The notes beneath the pieces were generated by a model. The model worked only from the letters and a program-made list of their open reading frames with translations, did not search any database and was not told the DNA's origin. This document shows, piece by piece, positions 34,751-42,311 of a DNA stretch of 64,000 nt. Source of the stretch: Pyrodictiaceae archaeon. GTDB taxonomy: Archaea > Thermoproteota > Thermoprotei_A > Sulfolobales > Pyrodictiaceae. The stretch covers positions 246,222 to 310,221 of the forward strand of contig JALVSY010000030.1 in assembly GCA_027036135.1 (NCBI GenBank). Reading direction: 5' to 3'. Both the position numbers and the translations under genes were made by a program. Positions within the stretch are counted from its first letter, which is position 1. Each line of letters opens with the position of its first letter.

Positions 34751-35699
34751 TGGCGAGGAGGCTGGGGCGCGTTGTAGCATAGGGGTGTTGGCGAGTAATG
34801 GGGATGTGCAAAGACTGTTGGGGTTTGTTGGGGTTGGGATAGTGCCTGTTATGAGGAGGGACTTTGAGTGGGCTTGTGGTATGCTGGCGTTCCTGTATGG
34901 TGATGGTATTGTGGAGCTTCGGCGTGGGGTGAGGAGTTTCCGTGTTATGGCCAGGGTCTCTACTACTAGGGCGTCGACGTTGTTTGCTGCGGCTGCGCGT
35001 TACTTGGTGTTTGCGTCGGAGGGTAGCGGGGGCAGTGTTTATTGCGGCCATGGGCTGACTAGAAGCGATATGCGGTTCGTGGTGCCGCTCGATATTGAGG
35101 CCTTAAGGTACCTTGGCTTAGGCCATCTCATGGAGGGTAAGAAGGGTGTACGTAAGGATCTCTTTACGTGCTTGGATAACGATAAGGCGGTTATGCATGT
35201 TGCCGCGGGGCTGATAGATAGCGAGGGAAGTATATCCAAGAAGGCTTGGAGGATATACATAGGGATGAAGGATGCCGGGCTGCTAACTCGTCTAGGTAGG
35301 CGGCTGAGCGAGCTAGGTATCGAGGTGGTGCCGGCGCGGTTTCTAAGAAACGGCGTCATGATATTGGAGTTCAAGGGTAGTGAGAGGATAAGGGGTATTG
35401 TAGAGAGTGTTGTGAACCCTAGTAAGCGCGTACTAATGGCTAGGATGCTTATCGATAAGAGGACTCTGCGAAAGAAGATCTACAGAGTGCTTGTTAACGA
35501 GGTCCGCATAGTGGCTCGGAGGCTCGATGAGCCCGTGGGGGCTGTTGAGTGCCTTGAGTGCGCGAAGACGGTGCTAAGGGAGGCCCGCGCCCTAGCCTCC
35601 GCTGGAGACATGGAAGGGGGTTGTTCTATACCCCCTTCCACCTTTGTGGCTATATTGGTTTTATTTTTGCTAGTACTGGTTTGCTTGCCCCTATCTTGA
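34683..35699 (+). CDS. LAGLIDADG homing endonuclease, stand-alone
   Basis: Two LAGLIDADG-type helices are visible: CGMLAFLYGDGIVELRRG and HVAAGLIDSEGSISKKAWR, the latter with the catalytic acidic residue; they sit about 110 residues apart, as in two-domain monomeric enzymes. I chose ATG 34683, which has GAGGTGAT just upstream. Archaeal members usually live in introns or inteins; no host rRNA, tRNA or protein exon is seen here. The last 30 residues (from the hairpin at 35611) form a hydrophobic tail unlike the family and may come from loss of the original stop. Confidence 0.8.
   Translation: MGHVFPGLGKSCSELFNAPMGQGGEEAGARCSIGVLASNGDVQRLLGFVGVGIVPVMRRDFEWACGMLAFLYGDGIVELRRGVRSFRVMARVSTTRASTLFAAAARYLVFASEGSGGSVYCGHGLTRSDMRFVVPLDIEALRYLGLGHLMEGKKGVRKDLFTCLDNDKAVMHVAAGLIDSEGSISKKAWRIYIGMKDAGLLTRLGRRLSELGIEVVPARFLRNGVMILEFKGSERIRGIVESVVNPSKRVLMARMLIDKRTLRKKIYRVLVNEVRIVARRLDEPVGAVECLECAKTVLREARALASAGDMEGGCSIPPSTFVAILVLFLLVLVCLPLS
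35611..35640. terminator. Perfect hairpin between convergent genes
   Basis: TGGAAGGGGG and CCCCCTTCCA form a 10-base-pair stem around a 10-base loop, 10 bases beyond the stop of the minus-strand ATPase gene. It lies inside the last codons of the endonuclease frame. A role in ending or stabilising transcripts from both sides is plausible. Confidence 0.5.
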
Positions 35700-36687
35700 C
35701 TATTGCTTCCCCTGTTTCTAGGCTTAGTAGTGTCTTTGTGAGGGCTTGTTTTGCGCGTGGCTCTGGGGCTAGGTGCTCGGCTAGTCGTTTGGCTGATTCT
35801 GTGTCTGGTTGTTGGTGTGCTATGATTGTTTGTTGGTTGTGATGGAGTGGTGTTGGGTGGCTTGTTAGTGTTATGAGGCGTATGTTTTTCTTCCTTGCTT
35901 CGAGGAGGAGTTGTTCGAGTGGGGTTCCTGGCTGGGCTGTGTGGTGTGCTTCCTCTACTGCTAGGTAGAGTAGTGTTGTTGCTTGCTTGTTGGCTTGGAG
36001 GTGTGTGGCTAGTAGCTGGGTGTAGGTCTTTTTCTGGCTTGGTGTGAGGCCTGAGAGGTCTATTGTGTATATTTTGCCTGGCTGGGGGCTCGCTGGGTCT
36101 AGTTTCTTGTCTGGGCCTGGTTCTAGTTGCTCTAGTACTGGTTGTAGTGCCCATAGCCTCCTTAGTAGCGCGTGTGTGCTTGTCCTGGTGTCTGCTCTTG
36201 GTGTGTTCTCTGCTAGTTTCTCTAGCTCCTCTACTAGGCTTCTTACCCGCCTCCTTGTCCTGGCAAGGGTCTTTGCTAGTAGCTGGGCCATTAGGGGGCT
36301 TAGGGAGTAGTGGTCTCCGTGGACGCGTAGCGCTGCCTCGAGGGCTTCTACGACGCGGCGGGGATCGGGGTAGTTGAGCACGGGGACCCTTACCTGCCAC
36401 GGCTCTAGGGCGTGGCTCGCTATGTCGCTGTGCTCTCCCTCCCAGTCGAGGACCAGGACCGCGGCGCCTTGGCGGGCCAGGGCCCTTGCCAGGGTTTTCA
36501 AGGTGTGGGATTTGCCGCTCTCCGTCGCCCCAACTATGCCCACGTGCCCCGTGTCCCTCGGCACTAGTAGCTCGGCAGCGGCCTCCCTGCCTGGGGCCTC
36601 CACGACCCCTATGGGCTCCCCAGCGGCCACGGGGGGGCTGTGCCTAGTAGTGGCCACTCGAGGTGCCTGGGCAGCACCTTTGACCAC
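35650..36687 (-). CDS. HerA/VirB4-like P-loop ATPase
   Basis: A 345-residue ATP-binding protein. Walker A is VGATESGKSHTLKTLARAL at about residues 52-70, followed by VLDWEGEHSDIA, and Walker B is LYLAVEEAHHTAQ at about 243. This is the HerA-FtsK type of DNA or protein translocase, but the N-terminal HAS barrel is very short. HerA itself is normally encoded with NurA, Mre11 and Rad50, which are absent, so this is an accessory relative of mobile or defence origin. The start may be later, because it overlaps the upstream gene by 79 bases. Confidence 0.7.
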   Translation of the reverse strand: MVKGAAQAPRVATTRHSPPVAAGEPIGVVEAPGREAAAELLVPRDTGHVGIVGATESGKSHTLKTLARALARQGAAVLVLDWEGEHSDIASHALEPWQVRVPVLNYPDPRRVVEALEAALRVHGDHYSLSPLMAQLLAKTLARTRRRVRSLVEELEKLAENTPRADTRTSTHALLRRLWALQPVLEQLEPGPDKKLDPASPQPGKIYTIDLSGLTPSQKKTYTQLLATHLQANKQATTLLYLAVEEAHHTAQPGTPLEQLLLEARKKNIRLITLTSHPTPLHHNQQTIIAHQQPDTESAKRLAEHLAPEPRAKQALTKTLLSLETGEAIVKIGASKPVLAKIKPI

Positions 36688-37190
36688 GCGGGGCCGGGGC
36701 TGCGACAGGGCTCGGGGATTGGTACTCTTAGGTCCCTTATCCTGCCCTCTAGGATGTAGCAGAACACCTTGTCCGGGATATTGTAGCCGTCGCTGGGCTT
36801 GGCTAGGAAGCGCTTCTCCGCCTCCTCGTGTATCCTAGCCACCCGTTCCTCGACCTCCCCGGGGGACCAGGTCTCGCCGAGCACATAGCTCCTCAGCTCT
36901 AGGCAAGTGGTGCAGGCGAGGAGGCTCGGGTAATCCAGGGCAGCCGACGCGACCATTAGGTGGAGTAGGGCGCCGTGCGGGGAGCCCTGGGTGCAGCCTC
37001 TTAGGCAGAGCTCGAAGCAACCAACACTACGCCAGCCACTACAGGCACCGAGGAGCCCCGTGGCGAACACTGCCCCGAGACCGCCCACGCCAAGAAACAC
37101 GTCGAGGCCGCCGAGCCCGATGCGCAGCACAGAGCCCGGAGACGGCCACGAAGAACACGCTCCAACACATAAACAACCTCGCCGAGACAA
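36609..37190 (-). CDS. Hypothetical partner of the HerA-like ATPase
   Basis: A 193-residue protein from a possible TTG at 37190; a later start is likely since the first 50 residues are low-complexity Gly/Cys/Leu. The body is helical: SPHGALLHLMVASAALDYPS, a CTTCLELRSYVLGE cysteine pair and a charged EEVERVARIHEEAEKRFL-like helix. It overlaps the ATPase by 79 bases and so is probably its co-expressed partner. I do not recognise it. Confidence 0.5.
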   Translation of the reverse strand: MSRRGCLCVGACSSWPSPGSVLRIGLGGLDVFLGVGGLGAVFATGLLGACSGWRSVGCFELCLRGCTQGSPHGALLHLMVASAALDYPSLLACTTCLELRSYVLGETWSPGEVEERVARIHEEAEKRFLAKPSDGYNIPDKVFCYILEGRIRDLRVPIPEPCRSPGPAWSKVLPRHLEWPLLGTAPPWPLGSP

Positions 37191-37199
37191 CCCTCAACA

Positions 37200-37584
37200 A
37201 CCAACACATCCCCACAAACAACGCCACAAACCACACCACAGACAAAGAACCCAGACAACCCCCAGCGCCCAAAACACCCCCGGGCAAAAGCCACAGGGAA
37301 GGACAGAGAGCACGCCACAACTACACACAACAGCTCAGACCCGCTGCGGCAAAGCGCACAGACACATCTATCCGATAAGGCGTCATCATAGAGGATAGTT
37401 TTCTGAGAAGGCTTGGCAAACGTGCTTCTCTTAGGACTAGCATTAGCTAGGAAAGCTTCTGAGCAGTCCTTTGGAGGGCAGTATAGCGCTGCGCATGCAT
37501 ATATGGTGTTATCCAGGCGTAGTAGGGTTCGGGCCTTGTTGCATTACGAATCGATCAATTCTCTTTGGATATTAGAATAGGATG
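37200..37584. other. A/C-rich then AT-rich intergenic stretch
   Basis: On the plus strand 37000-37330 is unusually rich in A and C (repeated AAC/ACA/CAC triplets), much like the gene at 20984-21556, and a 135-codon frame with no recognisable protein runs through it. It could be the eroded end of a secreted-protein gene. The rest holds no feature I can support. Confidence 0.3.
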
Positions 37585-37588
37585 TAGT

Positions 37589-37692
37589 GCGGGGCCCGAA
37601 ACCCCGGGCGGCCCAGGGACGGCGTGACCGGGCTAGCTGAGCCTTGATGAGGGCTGTGTGAGCCGACCCGGCCCCCGGGGCGGGATGCCCCA
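37589..37692. ncRNA. GC-rich structured element, candidate non-coding RNA
   Basis: About 100 bases of very GC-rich sequence between AT-rich flanks with nested inverted repeats: GGGGCCCGAAACCCC, GGCCC...GGGCT, and GGGGCGGGATGCCCC at the end. CTGA followed by TTGATGA (37636-37650) resembles the D'/C' boxes of a C/D guide RNA, but the outer C and D boxes are poor. Strand and family are uncertain. Confidence 0.35.
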
Positions 37693-37961
37693 TGTTATAA
37701 TACAGGGGAGGAGCTATGTATGTTTTATCTGAGTACCTTCATTACTCATAGTGCTTTCAGTGACAGACTCTGCTGATAGAATGTTCCCTATCATGTTTGC
37801 TCTATTGCCAGGTAATTGTTTGAACGAGGCTGTTACTCCGTCTCTCTATGACTCCAGGGCACACGTGAGCTGTGGAGCTCGTTTTGCCTTTGCGTCAAGG
37901 GCCTCCCGGGAGTCTTGACGTGGAGGATTAGGTTATAGGTAGAGGCTAGGTTTCTCTGTCC

Positions 37962-38027
37962 TTAAGGACGCTCGAACTCGGCCTCGAGTAAGAACTCCTC
38001 TATCTCTTCTCTGCTCGCCTTACTCAG
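37962..38027 (-). pseudogene. C-terminal remnant of a DUF104 antitoxin
   Basis: The minus strand encodes LSKASREEIEEFLLEAEFER and a stop, nearly identical to the last 21 residues of the DUF104 protein at 22963-23172. No N-terminal beta domain or toxin gene can be read beside it, so this is the remnant of a second, lost toxin-antitoxin copy. Confidence 0.75.
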
Positions 38028-38160
38028 TTAATGGGTGGGATCTGGCGGCTTATTATATCGAATATTATGTGATGTGGGTTACCTTATATGATGGCATAAC
38101 GTTAAAAGATACTAGGCATAGTATATTGCTAGTCTATACTGGAGCTAATGGTGCTTAGAG

Positions 38161-38466
38161 TTGGCGACTGGTCTCTTGTATAAGAAGGCGTCTAGGGTGC
38201 TTGGTATCCGTGAAGATGTATTGGAGAGGGAGGCTCTGCGCCAGTACATCTTATCCGAGCTTAGGCGTGTTAGGCTAGAGTCTAGGCTCATTATGGCCCG
38301 TTATGGTGTATCAAGCATTGAGGAGCTTGACGAGAAGATTAGGCGCGGAGAACTAGAGGAGTCAGAGGTCTTTGAGGATCTTACTCGCCTCGATTATCTA
38401 CTCGATCGCGAGAAGAGACTGGAGAAGCTCTTAGAGGAATTGGAAAAGGGTGAATATGTGCAATAA
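38161..38466 (+). CDS. Small charged helical protein, antitoxin-like
   Basis: A 101-residue, almost entirely helical protein (TTG start). An N-terminal LGIREDVLEREALRQYILSE segment is followed by a coiled-coil-like stretch (RRGELEESEVFEDLTRLDYL, REKRLEKLLEELEKGE). Similar small archaeal proteins are paired with PIN toxins, but no toxin follows here. Function is not established. Confidence 0.55.
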   Translation: MATGLLYKKASRVLGIREDVLEREALRQYILSELRRVRLESRLIMARYGVSSIEELDEKIRRGELEESEVFEDLTRLDYLLDREKRLEKLLEELEKGEYVQ

Positions 38467-38596
38467 TGTGCAATACTTTGCTTTTGATAATGCACGGAAG
38501 CGTAGCTTTTCATTGGATTAAGAGAAGGGATCTTAATAATAGTGATTATTGAAAATATAGTATCTAACATATTAGCCAAAGATTTAGTAACATAAG

Positions 38597-39622
38597 CTAA
38601 GTTTTTAGCTTCGCTATATTTAATACCTTAACTATATCTTCTAGTTTTTCTGAAAATATATTTATAACTTGTTTTTCGTATTTGGTTCCTATAAGTCTAC
38701 ATAATTCGCACCGGCTATAGATGCGATACTTCTTGATTAAAGATTCTACGTCAACTTTAAGCAATTCATCTAGCACCGCATACGGCCCTTTAATACTTAA
38801 CCACCAATAGAAAGGATTTCGCCACATTCTCTTGATTATATCTAGTAACGGTTCTCTTGTAAGGTTACCGATAGTTACTATGCGAGCAGCCTTATCTCTT
38901 ATTATATGACCACAGCAAGCCATTACTGTTCCATCGGGATGTATTGCAAGCGTTGTTCCGATTTCATTGCAGGGCATTTTTAAGCGCAGAATTTGTTTAT
39001 TATACTGCTTTTTATCTATATCAGGCTCGATGGAAACACCTCTACCAAATCTATATACATAGTCCTCGATTATAGTTATATTTTCGCTTATTATATTATT
39101 TTTCTTTAAAAGATTAATTATATACGATCTATTTATTATATCGTTTTCACTATATCTTACAACAGCTATGGCAACTCGTAGTCCTTCCTCAATTGCGGCT
39201 CTAACGGCATTTACTATATTCCTTTCTCCACCATATTTTTCAAGCCATGGCTTGTGGAAATCATCATAACTAACATTAAGCTCATTTAGGCCAGCATTTT
39301 TCAACATAGACACAAGCTTTCTTGATTGTTCGATAGTGCTAGCCCACCACGCATTAGTAACAACCCTTACATTAAAACCCTTATCATATGCATATCTTAC
39401 TGCTTGAAGAAGCCTATTCAAAAACAATGTTGGTTCGCCACCACTTATAGCTATAGTATAAATCGATGGTATCTCTTCTGCATCGTCTACAGCTTTTTTA
39501 AATAATGACAGATCGATTACTGTACTATCTGATGGAGACGCTCTCATTGAGCAATGTTTACAAAAGAAATTGCACTTATACGTGAATATAATTGCCAGTG
39601 TACGAGGAATCATTTTAATCAC
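38597..39622 (-). CDS. Radical SAM protein with SPASM/Twitch-like C-terminus
   Basis: A 341-residue radical SAM enzyme: CNFFCKHC (residues 16-23) is the CxxxCxxC site for the SAM-binding [4Fe-4S] cluster and AISGGEPT (about 58-65) the GGE motif. The C-terminal part has CNEIGTTLAIHPDGTVMACC (about 227-246) and RCELC (about 313), the cysteine pattern of SPASM or Twitch domains that bind auxiliary clusters in peptide-modifying enzymes. It lies 3 bases after a membrane-protein gene and ends an operon with a small precursor-like protein, so peptide modification is likely. Confidence 0.85.
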   Translation of the reverse strand: MIKMIPRTLAIIFTYKCNFFCKHCSMRASPSDSTVIDLSLFKKAVDDAEEIPSIYTIAISGGEPTLFLNRLLQAVRYAYDKGFNVRVVTNAWWASTIEQSRKLVSMLKNAGLNELNVSYDDFHKPWLEKYGGERNIVNAVRAAIEEGLRVAIAVVRYSENDIINRSYIINLLKKNNIISENITIIEDYVYRFGRGVSIEPDIDKKQYNKQILRLKMPCNEIGTTLAIHPDGTVMACCGHIIRDKAARIVTIGNLTREPLLDIIKRMWRNPFYWWLSIKGPYAVLDELLKVDVESLIKKYRIYSRCELCRLIGTKYEKQVINIFSEKLEDIVKVLNIAKLKT

Positions 39623-39624
39623 CT

Positions 39625-40164
39625 CTATGGCCTAGTTGATGCGTTATAACGTTTTATTTCGTTTAGTAATTCTCTATAGGCTTTTTCAATACCTGGATGA
39701 GATATGACAAATAGTTTATTATCATATGTTATTAAAAGAGCTTTTTCTTGCGGCTTATATATTATAGCTATACCGTGTTTGCCATTAGCGAATTTATACC
39801 TACCTAGAGCTAATAGACCAGGAATGGATACTCCGGCTTCCCGGAAAACAGGCTTTACTTTACTATATGGTACTAATGAAATATTAACTTCATTTATGGG
39901 TATTTTATATGTTCTTATATACTTTATTATAATATAGTTATTTTCAATTCCATAACTAACCCCAGAAGTAGTAAGTATCAATACGATGAATGGTATAAGA
40001 GCCAATATGATGATAAATATTATCATATTACGTAATGTTAAGTTGAGTAAAAAACCGGCTAGGATTCCTCCTATTATTGTAAATATAATTGTACCTATAA
40101 ATATGGGATTAAAGATAATTAATTTTAGTATTTTTATATGTGATAAACTATAAATAATCATCAT
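39625..40164 (-). CDS. Membrane protein of the radical SAM operon
   Basis: A 179-residue protein with two membrane helices in the first 75 residues (IGTIIFTIIGGILAGFLLNL and MIIFIIILALIPFIVLILTT), then a soluble beta-rich domain that resembles the PH-like domains of small bacterial membrane proteins (YIIIKYIRTYKIPINEV, ALLITYDNKLFVI). It is very AT-rich. Its gene abuts the radical SAM gene; a role in maturation, export or immunity is an inference from context. Confidence 0.65.
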   Translation of the reverse strand: MMIIYSLSHIKILKLIIFNPIFIGTIIFTIIGGILAGFLLNLTLRNMIIFIIILALIPFIVLILTTSGVSYGIENNYIIIKYIRTYKIPINEVNISLVPYSKVKPVFREAGVSIPGLLALGRYKFANGKHGIAIIYKPQEKALLITYDNKLFVISHPGIEKAYRELLNEIKRYNASTRP

Positions 40165-40200
40165 CTAAGTCACCTTATAGACTTTAGCACAGCAGCACTT

Positions 40201-40536
40201 CTATACGACAAATTGCGAAAGCGAAACCACAGCTGCGACTATAATTGCTAATACTAATTTATAGGCAATTGCTATGTCTGTTGCAACACCTAGATTAGTG
40301 AAGACGCCAATATTAAGGTAACTTTTTACAGCAATTGCTGTATCTGTATAGAAGAATACATTATCGCTTCCAGGATCAATTTCGATAGGAGTATGTACGT
40401 AATCATCTTTTCTGGTTTTCTCTATTTTCTCAATACTTTTCATTATATTATTTGATATTGTTGCGTACGGGTCAACATCGTATTCTATGTTAAGGCAGTT
40501 AAGATAATTACACTCATGAGTCTTCATATTGCTCAC
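40201..40536 (-). CDS. Small protein, candidate RiPP precursor
   Basis: A 111-residue protein with a charged N-terminal half (KSIEKIEKTRKDDYVHTPIE) and a hydrophobic C-terminal half rich in Ala, Val, Ile, Thr (TDTAIAV, LGVATDIAIAY, VLAIIVAAVVSLS). A leader-like front and a uniform hydrophobic core next to a SPASM radical SAM enzyme and membrane protein fit a ribosomal peptide precursor. There is no family match; a small membrane protein is the alternative. It starts 1 base after the stop of the upstream gene. Confidence 0.45.
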   Translation of the reverse strand: MSNMKTHECNYLNCLNIEYDVDPYATISNNIMKSIEKIEKTRKDDYVHTPIEIDPGSDNVFFYTDTAIAVKSYLNIGVFTNLGVATDIAIAYKLVLAIIVAAVVSLSQFVV

Positions 40537-40998
40537 TCACCTTGTCTGCGTGATTTTGTTTAAGTCGTTTCTTAGTATTTTCATGTATCTTTCTAATTTT
40601 TTCATATTATACTTTTGAGCATTTATTATTATTAAATCTATTATTTCTTTATTATCTATTATATTATCACTTTTTAAATATAAGGATATATCTTCTACAA
40701 GGTACTCTAAATCATCGGCATAGGCCACTACAACGCTTTTCTCGTTCTCACTTATAACGGCCAAGAATGGCTCTACTAAGCCATTTATTATACCTTTAAA
40801 TGTATACGTCTGCGTTCTTACACTCTTTAAAGTTTTGCCATGTTTACTTATGTAAGTTTGTGTCACAACATACATTAATTTATGTGTTTCAAAGCTGTAT
40901 TCTTTAATGGTCTTTATGTTTGTCGTGATCTGCAGCTCACTTAAATTTTGGGGATTCATACTTCTTGCAATGCTAAATACAGGCGATAGTAAATGCAT
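40537..40998 (-). CDS. Hypothetical first gene of the radical SAM operon
   Basis: A 153-residue soluble-looking protein (ATG 40998; a TTG precedes it directly). It has a beta-rich front (LMYVVTQTYISKHGKTL, RTQTYTFKG) and a helical end (IIDLIIINAQKYNMKKLERYM). I do not recognise it. An AT-rich promoter on the minus strand lies just upstream, so the transcript probably starts here and is almost leaderless. Confidence 0.55.
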   Translation of the reverse strand: MHLLSPVFSIARSMNPQNLSELQITTNIKTIKEYSFETHKLMYVVTQTYISKHGKTLKSVRTQTYTFKGIINGLVEPFLAVISENEKSVVVAYADDLEYLVEDISLYLKSDNIIDNKEIIDLIIINAQKYNMKKLERYMKILRNDLNKITQTR

Positions 40999-41020
40999 CA
41001 AGGAGGTCAGTAGAAGGCCG

Positions 41021-41036
41021 CTTATAAACTTTCGTC
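41021..41036 (-). promoter_or_regulatory. Probable promoter of the radical SAM operon
   Basis: On the minus strand GACGAAAGTTTATAAG reads as a purine-rich BRE followed by a TATA box (TTTATA), about 25 bases before ATG 40998, the usual distance for a leaderless archaeal transcript. An alternating TATA tract (41040-41054) lies just further upstream. Confidence 0.55.
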
Positions 41037-41366
41037 TTGATATATATATATATATCTGTCAACATTATCACTCTCCGTTCGTCTCCAAGTGGTTTGAGCA
41101 TTTATTTAAAAGCGTTACTTATATATGTTTGTTAACTAGATTTCTTCTAGTAGAGCAAGTTATCTTTAAAAGAGGGCTACTGTGTAACGTAGACCTTTAA
41201 AGTGATTCACTTAGTAGGAATATAATATAGTATCTAATTTCAGAATTGCTTAAAATGCTAGCTGGCGCTACGGAACCATAGGTAAATGGTATAATATGGC
41301 TAAGAATAGCAGGAATCGCTAAATAGCTTTGTAATAGGTTCGTGAGGCATTAAGGATGGTGTATAG
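41037..41366. other. AT-rich divergent intergenic region
   Basis: About 330 bases between the minus-strand radical SAM operon and the plus-strand ABC transporter. It contains a (TA)n tract at 41040-41054 and no gene. It must hold promoters for one or both directions. Confidence 0.5.
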
Positions 41367-42311
41367 ATGGTGTTGCTCGAGATATATAAGTTGACGAAGA
41401 TATATGATGACCGTGTTGTTGCTCTCCGGGATTTTAGCCTTGCTTATGATAGGGGGTCTTCTATAATTGTTCTTGTTGGTCCTAATGGTGCTGGGAAGAC
41501 TACTCTTCTTAGGATTCTTGCAGGTCAGCTTAGGCCTACTAGTGGTACTGCTAGGGTGTTTGGCTACGACCTTGTTAGGGATGTGGATAAGGTTGTTGGT
41601 GTTGTAGCGTTTCTTCCGCAGGGTATTCGTGCGCCTTTCTATAACCTTACGCCCTGGGACTATATTGTCTCGTATCTCTTGATCCGGGGGTATAGTCTAG
41701 GGGATGCGAGGCGTAGGGCTAGGGAGATGCTTGAGCTTTTCTCGCTAGAAGAGTACGCATCTGTCCCTGTCTCGAAGCTTTCTGGTGGGACTGTGAGGAG
41801 GGCTTTGATAGCTTCCGTCTTGGCTGACGAGAGTGCTGAGTTGTTCTTGCTTGATGAGCCTCTTCCAGGGCTTGATCCAAGGTCGAGGATGATATTTTGG
41901 AGTGTTATTCGCCGTGTTGTGAGGGATGGACGGCTTGCTATAGTATCTTCTCACTATACCGAGGACTTGCCGCTGGTAGCTGACTATGTTGTTGTGCTTA
42001 GTAGGGGTAAGAAGATAGCTGAAGGAAATCCCAGTAATGTGATAAGAGATGTGCTAGGGCCTTGTAGCTATAAGGTTATAATAAGAAGTCGTTACTCTAC
42101 AAACGGTACAAGTATTGAAAGCTCTATAGATGCTTTGAGAGAAAGTAGTAATGGTGTTTGCCGATTTGTGAGATTGGGCGAGGATACTGTTATCGTGTAT
42201 GCTAGTAGTCCTCAGCATGTTGTTAGTGTTGCCGAGTATTATGGCCTTGATGTTGAGGTTGCACCGGTAGGCCTTGGCGATATAGTGCTGGCCCTGGGTG
42301 AGAGGGGGTGA
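41367..42311 (+). CDS. ABC transporter ATP-binding protein
   Basis: A 314-residue ATPase with Walker A GPNGAGKTT (about residues 38-46), signature LSGGTVRRALIA (about 137-148) and Walker B FLLDEPLPGLD (about 161-171). The size and domain order fit drug- or peptide-export ABC-2 systems; the C-terminal 90 residues are an extra domain. The permease overlaps by 4 bases (GTGA). It lies next to the divergent radical SAM operon and could export its product. Confidence 0.9.
   Translation: MVLLEIYKLTKIYDDRVVALRDFSLAYDRGSSIIVLVGPNGAGKTTLLRILAGQLRPTSGTARVFGYDLVRDVDKVVGVVAFLPQGIRAPFYNLTPWDYIVSYLLIRGYSLGDARRRAREMLELFSLEEYASVPVSKLSGGTVRRALIASVLADESAELFLLDEPLPGLDPRSRMIFWSVIRRVVRDGRLAIVSSHYTEDLPLVADYVVVLSRGKKIAEGNPSNVIRDVLGPCSYKVIIRSRYSTNGTSIESSIDALRESSNGVCRFVRLGEDTVIVYASSPQHVVSVAEYYGLDVEVAPVGLGDIVLALGERG

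Noticed and set aside
35480..36400. 306-codon minus-strand frame rich in Pro, Arg, Thr
   Set aside because: It is a shadow of the HerA-like ATPase in another frame, caused by biased codons; composition is low-complexity and no motif is present.
36991..37398. 135-codon plus-strand frame in A/C-rich sequence
   Set aside because: Pro/His/Thr/Gln-rich and opposite to the better-supported minus-strand gene at its start; treated as composition, not as a gene.
41040..41054. TA repeat as a possible CRISPR or replication-origin repeat
   Set aside because: It is a simple alternating TA tract of about 15 bases without spaced repeat units; nothing in the window shows the repeat-spacer pattern of a CRISPR array, and no origin-binding repeats were seen.
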